A stretch of DNA of 64,000 nucleotides from NCBI GenBank assembly GCA_963677225.1, contig OY781923.1, positions 744,001 through 808,000 of the forward strand, written 5' to 3'. The position numbers and the translations under genes are program-made. The notes beneath the pieces are model-generated. The model made no database searches, was not told the origin of the DNA, and saw only the letters and a program-made list of their open reading frames with translations. Origin of the DNA: SABI01 sp028532915 (lineage in GTDB: Bacteria; Spirochaetota; Spirochaetia; Sphaerochaetales; Sphaerochaetaceae). Positions 9,060 to 16,152 of this stretch are shown here, piece by piece; within the stretch, counting starts at the first letter, position 1; every line of letters starts with the position of its first letter.

Positions 9060-9087
9060 TTGACATTCTGAGCATCTTCACTATATT
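9060..9087 (+). promoter_or_regulatory. Promoter of tRNA-Leu
   Basis: TTGACA and TATATT separated by 16 bases, placing the transcript start only a few bases before the tRNA 5' end at 9099. Confidence 0.65.
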
Positions 9088-9098
9088 ATCTCATAGTC

Positions 9099-9183
9099 GC
9101 CCAGATGGCGGAATTGGTAGACGCGCTAGGTTCAGGTCCTAGTGTCCGTTAAGGACGTGCAAGTTCGAGTCTTGTTCTGGGCA
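9099..9183 (+). tRNA. tRNA-Leu (anticodon CAG)
   Basis: A complete 85-base type II tRNA. The acceptor stem GCCCAGA pairs with TCTGGGC, the discriminator base is A, the anticodon loop TTCAGGT carries CAG at 9133-9135, and there is a long variable arm (TGTCC-GTTA-GGAC) as in leucine tRNAs. The T-arm GTTCGAGTC is normal. CCA is not encoded. The integrase that starts 134 bases downstream suggests the 3' end served as an integration site. Confidence 0.96.
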
Positions 9184-9188
9184 AATCT

Positions 9189-9218
9189 AGAGAGGTAAAG
9201 AAATTACCTCTCTTTTTT
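9189..9218 (+). terminator. Intrinsic terminator after tRNA-Leu
   Basis: AGAGAGGTAA pairs perfectly with TTACCTCTCT around a five-base loop and is followed by six T residues. It ends the tRNA transcript and separates it from the integrase. Confidence 0.9.
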
Positions 9219-9317
9219 ATGTATTTTCGAGACGCTTGCAACCCCTGAAAATGGGGTGTGATATTGGGTGTGGTAGCAGTATTGGTAGCAATATGATTTT
9301 TTCTGATAGGAGGAAAG

Positions 9318-10495
9318 ATGAGAACAAAACAGCAATACAGCCTATTCTCGCGCAAGATTGGGAAGAAAAATAGAATCATTTGGTACTATATGGCATATGA
9401 TGAAAACGGTGATCGAAAGAAATATTCAACCGGATGTACCTCAAAGACTCAGGCAATCGATGAAGTTATGAGAAGAGTCAAAAACGGGACGCTCATTCAG
9501 AATTCTTCCATCAAGGTTCCATCAACTTTCGGGTCTTTTGCCGAGAATTGGTGGACCAATAACTGTGATTATGTTCGTGCCGAAAGGAATAGTGGCAGAT
9601 ATTTATCACCCGGATACATCTCTATCCAGAGAAACCTTCTTGAGCGATACCTCATTCCCGCTTTCGGAAAGAAACCATTGGAACTCATTACTGTCGGGGT
9701 TATAGAGAAGTGGCAGCGATCTCTCTTAGAAGGGACGGCACCTATTAAAATTCCTGAGAATGCAAAAGGATCCGCTGCCAGACCTCAGAGACCTCTCGCT
9801 CCGAAGACGGTAAACAACCTGACTAGTCTTCTATCAACGATGCTTCAGGAAGCGAAGAGACAAGAATATATTAAAAGCAATCCCTGCCAGGATACCAGAG
9901 GGCTCAGTGATCGTTCTAAGTCACGAGGGGTAATTACCCCGGCTGAAGCAAAGAAGATATTCACATCAAATGCATGGACAAGCGAGGTTGCTCGAGTGGC
10001 CAGTCTTCTTGCTGCGGTAACCGGGATGAGATCAGGTGAAGTTCTTGCCATCAAGTATGAGGATATCAAAGCTGATCATATCCATGTAGAACATTCCTGG
10101 GATCCAAAGTTTGGGGTGAAAGGTACGAAGACAGGAGACGTCCGTGATCTTCCTCTCCCAGACAAAGTGATGGATGCTCTTATCAATCTTCGTAGTATCA
10201 GGAAGGAAGGGGAATTTATCTTCAGTGTTCTCGGTGACAAGCCGGTATCGAAGATTTATCTTCTCAGACATCTCCGAACTGTGATGGAGGCTGAGAAGGT
10301 AGATTGGGAGAAACGGAATGTAGGGTTCCATTCTTGGCGGCATTTCCTTAACACACAGCTATTGGCACACGGAATATCCGGGAAAAAACCAGAGAAATTA
10401 CCGGGCATGCTACAGAGGAAATGACGCAGAGGTATAAACATTTTAAACTAGAAGATTACAGCGATGTACTGGATATTACATCACAAATGGTGTAG
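9318..10495 (+). pseudogene. int: Phage-type tyrosine integrase, frameshifted
   Basis: An open frame of 368 residues (9318-10424) carries an Arm-binding start, a core-binding domain, and catalytic residues TGMRSGE (Arg), KTGDVRDLP (Lys) and HSWRH (His-x-x-Arg). It then ends abnormally at PEKLPGMLQRK. The correct ending is in the next frame: EKTREITGHATEEMTQRY, with the catalytic Tyr, closing at the TAG at 10493-10495. Restoring one G in the GGG run near 10380 repairs the frame. The gene has a strong AGGAGG site and adjoins tRNA-Leu, so it was the integrase of an element. Either it has decayed or there is a one-base sequencing error. Confidence 0.88.
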
Positions 10496-10542
10496 CTTAA
10501 AAAGTCACATTGTAATATAAATTTTAGAGATAGAGAGCTCGC

Positions 10543-10571
10543 TTGACTAAAATCTAAACGAGTGATATATT
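10543..10571 (+). promoter_or_regulatory. Promoter of the repressor-protease pair
   Basis: TTGACT and TATATT with exactly 17 bases between them, upstream of the HTH gene at 10618. Confidence 0.7.
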
Positions 10572-10582
10572 ATTAGTGTAAA

Positions 10583-10596
10583 GTGTAAATTTACAC
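10583..10596. promoter_or_regulatory. Palindromic operator GTGTAAATTTACAC
   Basis: A perfect 14-bp palindrome located just past the -10 hexamer and 21 bases before the HTH gene start. Its position fits autorepression by the adjacent HTH protein; that link is inferred. Confidence 0.6.
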
Positions 10597-10617
10597 ATGG
10601 CACCAAGGAGGAAACGT

Positions 10618-10962
10618 ATGAGAAGTCGAATTAGGGATATTGTTAAAAAAGCCCGTTTAAACAAGGACTTATCTATCCGTGCAGCAGCAAAAGCGATGGA
10701 GTTTTCAGCAATGTATCTATCACAAATTGAATCTGGAAAAAACATGCCATCGGATAAGATCTTGAGAAAGATCGCAGATTTCTATGGCTTAGATTTCTTT
10801 GAGTTACTGAATGTAAAACTAGAGGAATCTGTGGAAAGCGAAAAAGTGGAAGATAGTGAATTGAGGATGAAGGTTGCTAGACGATTGATGTTGATGCCCG
10901 ATGAAGAGTTCAATAATATAGCTCCTTCAATAATGAAAGATGATCTGGAAAAAGAGAGGTGA
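10618..10962 (+). CDS. XRE/HTH_3 repressor, ImmR-like
   Basis: About 114 residues. The N-terminal lambda-repressor-type helix-turn-helix spans roughly residues 12-60 (SIRAAAKAMEFSAMYLSQIE SGKN in two parts), followed by an acidic linker and a short C-terminal tail. I chose the ATG at 10618 because AAGGAGG lies six bases upstream; an in-frame ATG at 10597 lacks a ribosome site. The gene ends one base ahead of the ImmA/IrrE protease start, and the pair matches ImmR/ImmA, in which the protease cleaves the repressor to induce the element. It could also be a toxin-antitoxin-like pair. Confidence 0.8.
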   Translation: MRSRIRDIVKKARLNKDLSIRAAAKAMEFSAMYLSQIESGKNMPSDKILRKIADFYGLDFFELLNVKLEESVESEKVEDSELRMKVARRLMLMPDEEFNNIAPSIMKDDLEKER

Positions 10963-10963
10963 T

Positions 10964-11644
10964 ATGGCTGAAGATTATATTGTGATTGGGCGGTCAAGGT
11001 TAGATATAGAGCAGAAAGCGATCGATTTTCTTTTAAAGTATGAAAGGCATTGCTTAGATGTTGATGCAGCCCCTGTAGATGTAGAGAAACTTTTAGATCG
11101 TAGTATGTATCTCGAAGCAGATTATTCAATGGAAATAGTTTCGGATCAAGATATGTATGGGAATGTAGAGGCGATGACGTCATTTTCTGATCGAGTTATA
11201 GAAATTAGAGAATCAGATTTTAATGCACTACAGTCTCCAGGAAGGGCACGATTCACAGTTTGTCATGAGATCGGACACGCTCTCCTGCATACTGATCAAC
11301 TCGAAAATATTACAATCGAAGAAAGTCGATCATTAAAGCTATGTAGACAAAAAGAGGATATTCCCTCGTATCGAAGTGCTGATTGGCAAGCAGAGGCTTT
11401 TGCTTCAGCGTTGCTAATGCCAGCACCCACGGCAATCACTATTTTTAAAGAAATGTCCGCTGAGGGTTGGGCAGATGTAATGATTGTACAAGCATTTATT
11501 GAGCGGTTTAAAGTTTCATGGAAAGCTGCAGAAGTGAGGCTTGAAATTATTAAGCAGTTTCTTTCAAGCGGGAGGGGAAGATCACTTATATTATATTATG
11601 ACAATAAAAAAGATTCAGTTACGCCAATAACTGAATCCTTATAA
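10964..11644 (+). CDS. ImmA/IrrE-family zinc metallopeptidase
   Basis: 226 residues with the zinc-binding motif HEIGHALLHT (HExxH), the core of the ImmA/IrrE (M78/DUF955) family. Members cleave cognate HTH repressors. The ATG at 10964 is preceded by AGAGAGGTG and overlaps the repressor's stop region. A downstream acidic residue cluster (WQAEAFASALLMP) is the conserved third-ligand region. Together with the repressor it is the probable control module of the element integrated at tRNA-Leu. Confidence 0.85.
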   Translation: MAEDYIVIGRSRLDIEQKAIDFLLKYERHCLDVDAAPVDVEKLLDRSMYLEADYSMEIVSDQDMYGNVEAMTSFSDRVIEIRESDFNALQSPGRARFTVCHEIGHALLHTDQLENITIEESRSLKLCRQKEDIPSYRSADWQAEAFASALLMPAPTAITIFKEMSAEGWADVMIVQAFIERFKVSWKAAEVRLEIIKQFLSSGRGRSLILYYDNKKDSVTPITESL

Positions 11645-11837
11645 CTGTGCAGGTTTATTGCCGTTGGCAATACGTGACATGCATCTTGGTTGACAACCCG
11701 ATGCTAACAGTAACTTTGACGGAAGTCAAGAAATTGTCGAGCTACCTAACGCAATTTCCAAAGATATTTGTGTTCCTGAATGTCACAGCCTGCACCATTA
11801 AGCTGCTTTTTATGCAGCGATATGAAGGAGGCCGAGT

Positions 11838-11975
11838 GTGCCAAACGTATCACCTGGTTTTGATTATTCAAGACCACATCGTTACATCTTTCGGGCAAGT
11901 ATCACCAGAGATGGTGTTACCTACTACGCGAAGGATTATGGTCACCGTGCATTCAGGATTCCTGTCTATAAATAA
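11838..11975 (+). CDS. Small protein of 45 residues, unknown function
   Basis: A GTG-started frame with a very good ribosome site (GAAGGAGG, six bases upstream) encodes a basic, aromatic-rich protein ending GHRAFRIPVYK. The pattern of a short basic protein with a YYAKDYG core resembles small proteins seen on mobile elements, but I cannot name a family. It lies between the protease gene and the 12.2-kb gene. Confidence 0.5.
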   Translation: MPNVSPGFDYSRPHRYIFRASITRDGVTYYAKDYGHRAFRIPVYK

Positions 11976-11994
11976 ATCTGAATGAAGCATCAAC

Positions 11995-12021
11995 CTGGGA
12001 GTGCCAGGAACGCGCTCCCAG
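11995..12021. other. Stem-loop after the 45-residue gene
   Basis: CTGGGAG pairs with CTCCCAG around a 13-base loop, 20 bases past the stop codon. A T-rich tract follows at some distance (TGTTTTGTGTTTT). It may be a weak terminator. Confidence 0.4.
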
Positions 12022-12127
12022 CGGTCTGGGCATGTTGTGTTTTGTGTTTTCAAGAACACAAAAATCAAAGCAAAATAATAAATAATCCAACAAGCTTGAT
12101 TGACATATGATTTGATGGTAGGGGGGG

Positions 12128-12156
12128 TTGACAAATAAGCGAAAATGTGCTATGGT
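12128..12156 (+). promoter_or_regulatory. Promoter of the 12.2-kb hypothetical gene
   Basis: A consensus TTGACA and TATGGT separated by 17 bases, ending 21 bases before the start codon at 12177. Confidence 0.65.
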
Positions 12157-12176
12157 AATTAACATAGGAGAGGCGT

Positions 12177-12569
12177 ATGGGCACTGTCAATTTAAATGAT
12201 TTTTCCACATACTTTCTAACTACAGGTGACCCGAGTATTTCTGTAAGCAAAAACGGATTGACTTTTAGCAAAGCGGCGATAATTAAACTTGAAAAACCTG
12301 AGTATGTGAAAATACTAATGAATTACGAGGGTAGAATGATGGCTATCGTGAAGTGTGAGAAAGACGATGAAGGGGCTGCTGGTTTTTTATCTCCATCGAA
12401 GAAAGTAGTTAGTGTGCGCTGGAATAACAGCGATCTAATTTCTTCAATTTGCGAAATGATGAACTGGGATGTTAAAAATAATATATATCGTGTGAATGCG
12501 ATATTTGATAAAGATCAAGGTGTATTACTATTCGATCTGAATACTGCAATAATAACGTCGGTTAGTTAA
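12177..12569 (+). CDS. Hypothetical protein of 130 residues
   Basis: Not recognised. No signal peptide or membrane segment; it looks like a small soluble alpha/beta protein with a repeated hydrophobic-charged pattern (KILMNYEGRMMAIVKCEKD). A good promoter and an AGGAGAGG ribosome site show it is a real gene. It lies inside the tRNA-Leu accessory region, is lower in GC than the flanking core genes, and is followed by a stem-loop at 12581-12606. Confidence 0.65.
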   Translation: MGTVNLNDFSTYFLTTGDPSISVSKNGLTFSKAAIIKLEKPEYVKILMNYEGRMMAIVKCEKDDEGAAGFLSPSKKVVSVRWNNSDLISSICEMMNWDVKNNIYRVNAIFDKDQGVLLFDLNTAIITSVS

Positions 12570-12580
12570 TATAAAAAAAC

Positions 12581-12606
12581 AACGACACAGTCGCCACTGC
12601 GTCGTT
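12581..12606. terminator. Stem-loop terminator after the 12.2-kb gene
   Basis: AACGACACAGT pairs with ACTGCGTCGTT around CGCC with one mismatch. An A-run precedes it, so it would also work on the minus strand; the plus-strand T tract is short. Confidence 0.55.
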
Positions 12607-12778
12607 ATTAAGTTGGGTTTGACAGCTTGGTGTATGCTGCCAAATATAGAGTCGATCGTATACATGCGTTAGTATACAAATCATACTCAATGTATTTATT
12701 GTACATTTATGATACTTCAATATGACAAATTTGTCAATGCTAACGTCGTGTATGCGAAATATTCAAGGAGGTTGTTTT

Positions 12779-12856
12779 GTGATAACAATTCATAAAATCA
12801 AACCAGTACCTGTGCGCATTCGCGTACGGATTATTAGAACGACAAGAATAGTGTAA
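12779..12856 (+). CDS. Possible 25-residue basic peptide
   Basis: GTG start with AAGGAGG nine bases upstream; the peptide is short and strongly basic (KPVPVRIRVRIIRTTRIV). Its 3' end lies inside a perfect hairpin (12842-12868). The strong ribosome site is the main support. It could be a leader peptide for the gene at 12959 rather than a functional protein. Confidence 0.35.
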   Translation: MITIHKIKPVPVRIRVRIIRTTRIV

Positions 12857-12868
12857 TGTTATTCTTGT
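12842..12868. other. Perfect 9-bp hairpin over the end of the 25-residue ORF
   Basis: ACAAGAATA pairs with TATTCTTGT around a nine-base loop that contains the ORF stop codon. Confidence 0.5.
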
Positions 12869-12895
12869 AGTCGGATATGCTTAGCATTGACAATA

Positions 12896-12932
12896 CTAAG
12901 AAGAAAGTGCGCACCCTCCGCTTTCTTCTTAG
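12896..12932. other. Perfect 12-bp hairpin upstream of the DUF2188 gene
   Basis: CTAAGAAGAAAG pairs with CTTTCTTCTTAG around a 13-base GC-rich loop, ending 26 bases before the DUF2188 start. With the hairpin at 12842 it makes a two-stem leader, which could be an attenuator or a terminator of the preceding small ORF. Confidence 0.55.
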
Positions 12933-12958
12933 TGCGATTAGTTTAAGGACAAATATAA

Positions 12959-13204
12959 ATGTCACAAGAAAAAAATGGAAGAACAGTATTCTATGTTCCA
13001 GGAAAAGGGTGGGTAGATAAGAACAATAGTGCTACTCGACCCTCAAAGTATTATGAAACCCAGCAGGAAGCTTATAACGCTGGGCGAGAGCACCTTGAAA
13101 AACAAGGTGGTGGAGAAATTAGTATCAAAAGAAAGAGTGATGGTAGGATTCGCGAGAAGAACACTATAGCTCCTGGGAATGATCCTTCTCATATTAAAGG
13201 TTGA
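12959..13204 (+). CDS. DUF2188-family small protein
   Basis: 81 residues matching the DUF2188 layout: an N-terminal hydrophobic strand with VPGKGWVDK, a helix with EAYNAGREHLEKQGG, then KSDGRIREKNT. The family is widespread on mobile and accessory regions and has no established function. Start at ATG 12959; a stem-loop terminator follows at 13234-13266. Confidence 0.7.
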   Translation: MSQEKNGRTVFYVPGKGWVDKNNSATRPSKYYETQQEAYNAGREHLEKQGGGEISIKRKSDGRIREKNTIAPGNDPSHIKG

Positions 13205-13233
13205 CTTTAATACTATGGATTTTTAACAATCTT

Positions 13234-13266
13234 CCCGATCAAACTTCATTATTTAGTTTGGTCGGG
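13234..13266. terminator. Stem-loop terminator shared by DUF2188 and HNH fragment
   Basis: CCCGATCAAACT pairs with AGTTTGGTCGGG (one G-T wobble) between two convergent genes and is followed by TTATCTTT on the plus strand. Confidence 0.65.
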
Positions 13267-13272
13267 TTATCT

Positions 13273-13616
13273 TTATATGTCTTTATCAAGTATTCCTGAT
13301 CTTTTTAGCCTGTTATTTCTCCACTTTAAAAGTTTTTGTTTCATCTCTTCCATGTCTGATTCTTTTCCAAGGTGAATTTTCCTATGGCAATTAGGGCATA
13401 GAGCGACAATATTGGCTTCAATATCTAAACTATACTCATATTCGGGCTGATTTTTCATTGGGATAAGATGATGAGCTTCCACAAAGGGGAGTCCTGTTGA
13501 TTTTCCAATGAAAGTCACATGGGATGGATCATATTCACATTGATAATGTGCATTTGCTAAAGCGTTCGTAACCGTCAAATCACAGGTTCTATGAAATAAG
13601 TAGAGCATCTGCCAAA
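13273..13616 (-). pseudogene. HNH endonuclease, 5'-truncated by IS66
   Basis: Only the C-terminal HNH nuclease module remains: CEYDPSHVTF...VEAHHLIPM...NIVALCPNCHRKIH, with the paired cysteines and His-His of the zinc-stabilised betabetaalpha-metal fold. In relatives this module sits behind a longer DNA-recognition domain in McrA-like restriction enzymes. Upstream, the frame runs straight into the left end of the IS66 element at about 13617, and no matching N-terminal part is seen beyond its right end. It is therefore probably a dead remnant of a restriction gene. Confidence 0.7.
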
Positions 13617-13634
13617 GTAACGGTGGAGGCACCA

Positions 13635-13982
13635 ATGAAATATAGAATGAGTTACAGCGAGAGAGAAAAACGAGAGCATGTGAGATTTTGTTTAGCAGAA
13701 TTAGAGAAAGGAAATACAATTAGGTCGTATGTGGAGACTCAAAATTTTTCTCGATCTGCTATGAATACCTGGTTGAAAGAATATCGGCATGAAGTTGTAT
13801 CAAATAATAAGAGTAATAGAGATAAGATCTCTTTTGTTCAGGTGAAGGAAACTTCACAACAAGAGCAAATATCTACTGATCTAATGACGATTCATGTTGG
13901 TGCAATTGCAATAGATATCCCATCTACCATCAGTGATGATCGACTGAAACGAATTCTGCTCACATTGAAGGAGATCTCTTAA
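13635..13982 (+). CDS. tnpA: IS66 accessory protein TnpA
   Basis: 115 residues with an N-terminal HTH-like part (FSRSAMNTWLKEYR) typical of the IS66 Orf1 family. Start at 13635, five bases after GGAGG; an upstream in-frame GTG at 13623 lacks a ribosome site. Its stop overlaps the tnpB start (TAATG), giving translational coupling. Confidence 0.75.
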   Translation: MKYRMSYSEREKREHVRFCLAELEKGNTIRSYVETQNFSRSAMNTWLKEYRHEVVSNNKSNRDKISFVQVKETSQQEQISTDLMTIHVGAIAIDIPSTISDDRLKRILLTLKEIS

Positions 13983-14106
13983 TGCTGCTTCAGTGGAATG
14001 CCTACAATTACTACATCCGACCTGGGAAGACCGATATGAGAAAGAAGGCTCACACACTCTCAATGCTTGTTGAAAGTGAGATGGAGATGAATCCGTTCGA
14101 GAGGAG

Positions 14107-14113
14107 TGTGTAT
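14107..14113. repeat. Left target-site duplication TGTGTAT
   Basis: Identical to 15823-15829; the pair flanks the nested element exactly. Confidence 0.85.
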
Positions 14114-15822
14114 CCTTAATTCCCGTCTAAATTATCACGAGGCTTAATTGGGCAAGGGAATATCGAGTATTTCAAGGATGTGTTTCTGTTTCTTGGTAAC
14201 CTCTGAGACGATACTTTTGTATCGACCGGAGTACTTGATTCTTGTCAGTGTCTCCATCTCCAATAGAAGTTCCCGCACCGTGTAATCACGGATCAATGAG
14301 CTTTCTCTCATTCTCTTTCGTATCGCACTCATCAAGATGAGCGAGATGAACTGAATAAACAATCTACCGTCAACCGTCGCCGAAGAGTGCATCCTCAGGC
14401 GTTTCATGTCTAGGGAATTCTTCAGGTCGTCAAAGCATTTCTCTACGGCATCCTTATCCCGGTACACCTGCATAGCCTTCACAGGATTCTTTATCCCATG
14501 GGAAATGAGGGCCTGAAATCCCGCATATCGTTTGATGTATGTTGAAACCGCTTCGGTATTGAAGGTAATCTTTCGTCCCCTCTTTGGTGTCGTGGTGATG
14601 ATGAAATAGGTATCATAAGCTTCCTGATGGGCCGCTACAGGAGAACCTGACTCAAGTTCCTCCTTGTATTCCAGTAACATTTCATTAAAACGGTCAACGG
14701 CGACTGCCCGGGTGGTGGCATTGAAATACAGGTGCAGGTAACATCGTCGCCTCTCCGTTCCCCAAGGATAGAGCCTGGAGTGTACGTACACCACCTCATC
14801 ATCAATCTTCTGGTATCCCTCAGGACCATGGATCGTGTCATACACATCGTCCACCGCTCGTTGTACCCACTTATTGTTCATCGGCACAGCAAGGGTGAAC
14901 TTATCTCTGTTGGAAACAAGAGAGTCCACGTTCTTCCTGCTATAGAACCCTTTATCCATGATATAGTGGAGATTCCCAACATCCAGCATCTTGAAATGAT
15001 CAAGCAGATTCGCTAACGTGCCCACATCGGTGATGCTTCCCGCAAGACGATGGTAATATACCGGCAGTTGAGACTTTTGCCCGAAGAGCATGGCCAGATT
15101 GAGCTGTGAGAGTTTCTCCTTATCTCTGTTGTGCCCATACTTGATGTATTCATTCAGCTGTGAGTAACTGCTCACGCTGGTGATGTCGTAACACAGATAC
15201 TCATGTTCTACTATCTTCTCCATCCACTTGAGGAAGAAGGACTGCTTCTTGTCGGTATCCAGCTTTCCCAGCAGCTCACTGATACGTTGGCTGGAAAGTG
15301 AAGAGGCGATACCGGGTTCATGACTTCTTGCCCAAGCTTCGCAATGACTCAATGCTCCGCCGGTCACACACAGATAATATGAAGCAACAAGAATCTGCCG
15401 ATGGGTGTCAGGAAAAATTGACCTGAGGATCTTTATCAGTCCCATTCGCTTGGCAAAAGTATCCAACACCACCATCGGTCCGATGACAAGGGACTTGGCA
15501 GTAACCGTTTCATCGAGCACTGGAGCAATAGAGTCAGATAATCTTTTGGAAGGAATGAGCGCTCCGGTCTTCGGATCCAGTTTGCCTATGCACACACGTT
15601 TGCTTCGTGCTTGTTTCTTTTCCTTGTCCCAATAGGATAGGGACTCGTAGACATAGATTATTCCAGTTTTCTTATTGAGTTGTTGCACTCGATGCGCCAT
15701 GGCTTATACCTCGTGATAATTATAACGATACACAAGCACAATATCAAGATTAAAACACTACTAAGTTAATTATTTACCATGAATTATCAAATACCTCGTG
15801 ATAATTTGTTCGGGAATTTAGG
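14114..15822 (-). mobile_element. IS1634-like (IS4 superfamily) insertion sequence
   Basis: A complete 1709-bp element. Its terminal inverted repeats are about 29 bp (14114-14142 and 15794-15822), both starting CCT(T/A)AATTCCCG and ending in an identical AAATTATCACGAGG. A single transposase gene lies between them on the minus strand, and 7-bp direct repeats flank the whole. It appears intact and could still be mobile. Confidence 0.9.
14144..15700 (-). CDS. IS1634-family DDE transposase
   Basis: 518 residues. The N-terminal part (RVQQLNKKTGIIYVYES) and the DDE core (YIMDKGFYSRKN in the middle; VEKCFDDLKNSLDMKRLRMH with the catalytic Glu near the end) match large IS4-superfamily transposases of the IS1634 type. 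There are no stops or frameshifts. It fills nearly the whole element between the inverted repeats. Confidence 0.88.
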   Translation of the reverse strand: MAHRVQQLNKKTGIIYVYESLSYWDKEKKQARSKRVCIGKLDPKTGALIPSKRLSDSIAPVLDETVTAKSLVIGPMVVLDTFAKRMGLIKILRSIFPDTHRQILVASYYLCVTGGALSHCEAWARSHEPGIASSLSSQRISELLGKLDTDKKQSFFLKWMEKIVEHEYLCYDITSVSSYSQLNEYIKYGHNRDKEKLSQLNLAMLFGQKSQLPVYYHRLAGSITDVGTLANLLDHFKMLDVGNLHYIMDKGFYSRKNVDSLVSNRDKFTLAVPMNNKWVQRAVDDVYDTIHGPEGYQKIDDEVVYVHSRLYPWGTERRRCYLHLYFNATTRAVAVDRFNEMLLEYKEELESGSPVAAHQEAYDTYFIITTTPKRGRKITFNTEAVSTYIKRYAGFQALISHGIKNPVKAMQVYRDKDAVEKCFDDLKNSLDMKRLRMHSSATVDGRLFIQFISLILMSAIRKRMRESSLIRDYTVRELLLEMETLTRIKYSGRYKSIVSEVTKKQKHILEILDIPLPN

Positions 15823-15829
15823 TGTGTAT
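15823..15829. repeat. Right target-site duplication TGTGTAT
   Basis: Matches 14107-14113. Confidence 0.85.
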
Positions 15830-16152
15830 CTGTTTTGCAGCGGAACGAAGAGAATATTGAAAGTCATCGTATGGGATGGTAACGGATTCTGGGAGATGAC
15901 TAAGAGACTGGAGAGCAGAGGAGCCTTTGCCTGGCCATCAAGCACAGAAGAAGCTTTAAAGGTGTCGTTGAACGAGATACGTCTGATGCTGAAAGGAGGA
16001 GACCCATGGAGGACCTTACCTGTAGAGAATCCACAGAAAGTGTCGTAATACATACAATCATCTGTTAAATAGTTCCTTATTAGATTAACTTTTATCTTGT
16101 TTTTGTATATAGTTTTACTATGAATAAAGACCTGCTTGAATAGCTAGAGAAT

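Larger units (their letters stand above)
13982..16048 (+). pseudogene. tnpB: IS66 TnpB, interrupted by an IS1634-like element
   Basis: The first 44 codons (13982-14113, MLLQWNAYNYYIRPGKTDMR...) and the last 72 codons (15830-16048, LFCSGTKRILKVIVWDGNG FWEM in two parts) belong to one IS66 Orf2 protein. Removing 14114-15829 (the nested element plus one TGTGTAT copy) joins ERSVY to LFCSG in frame and gives a 116-residue protein of the normal TnpB size. Both halves are intact apart from the insertion, so that event is recent. Confidence 0.9.

Noticed and set aside
11647..11985. 112-residue frame after the ImmA-like gene
   Set aside because: No ribosome site; the 45-residue frame at 11838 in the same stretch has a much better start.
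12020..12032. Second attachment site (TCTGGGCAT resembles the tRNA-Leu end)
   Set aside because: Only about eight bases match, which is expected by chance; a true att copy should be longer. None was found by eye.
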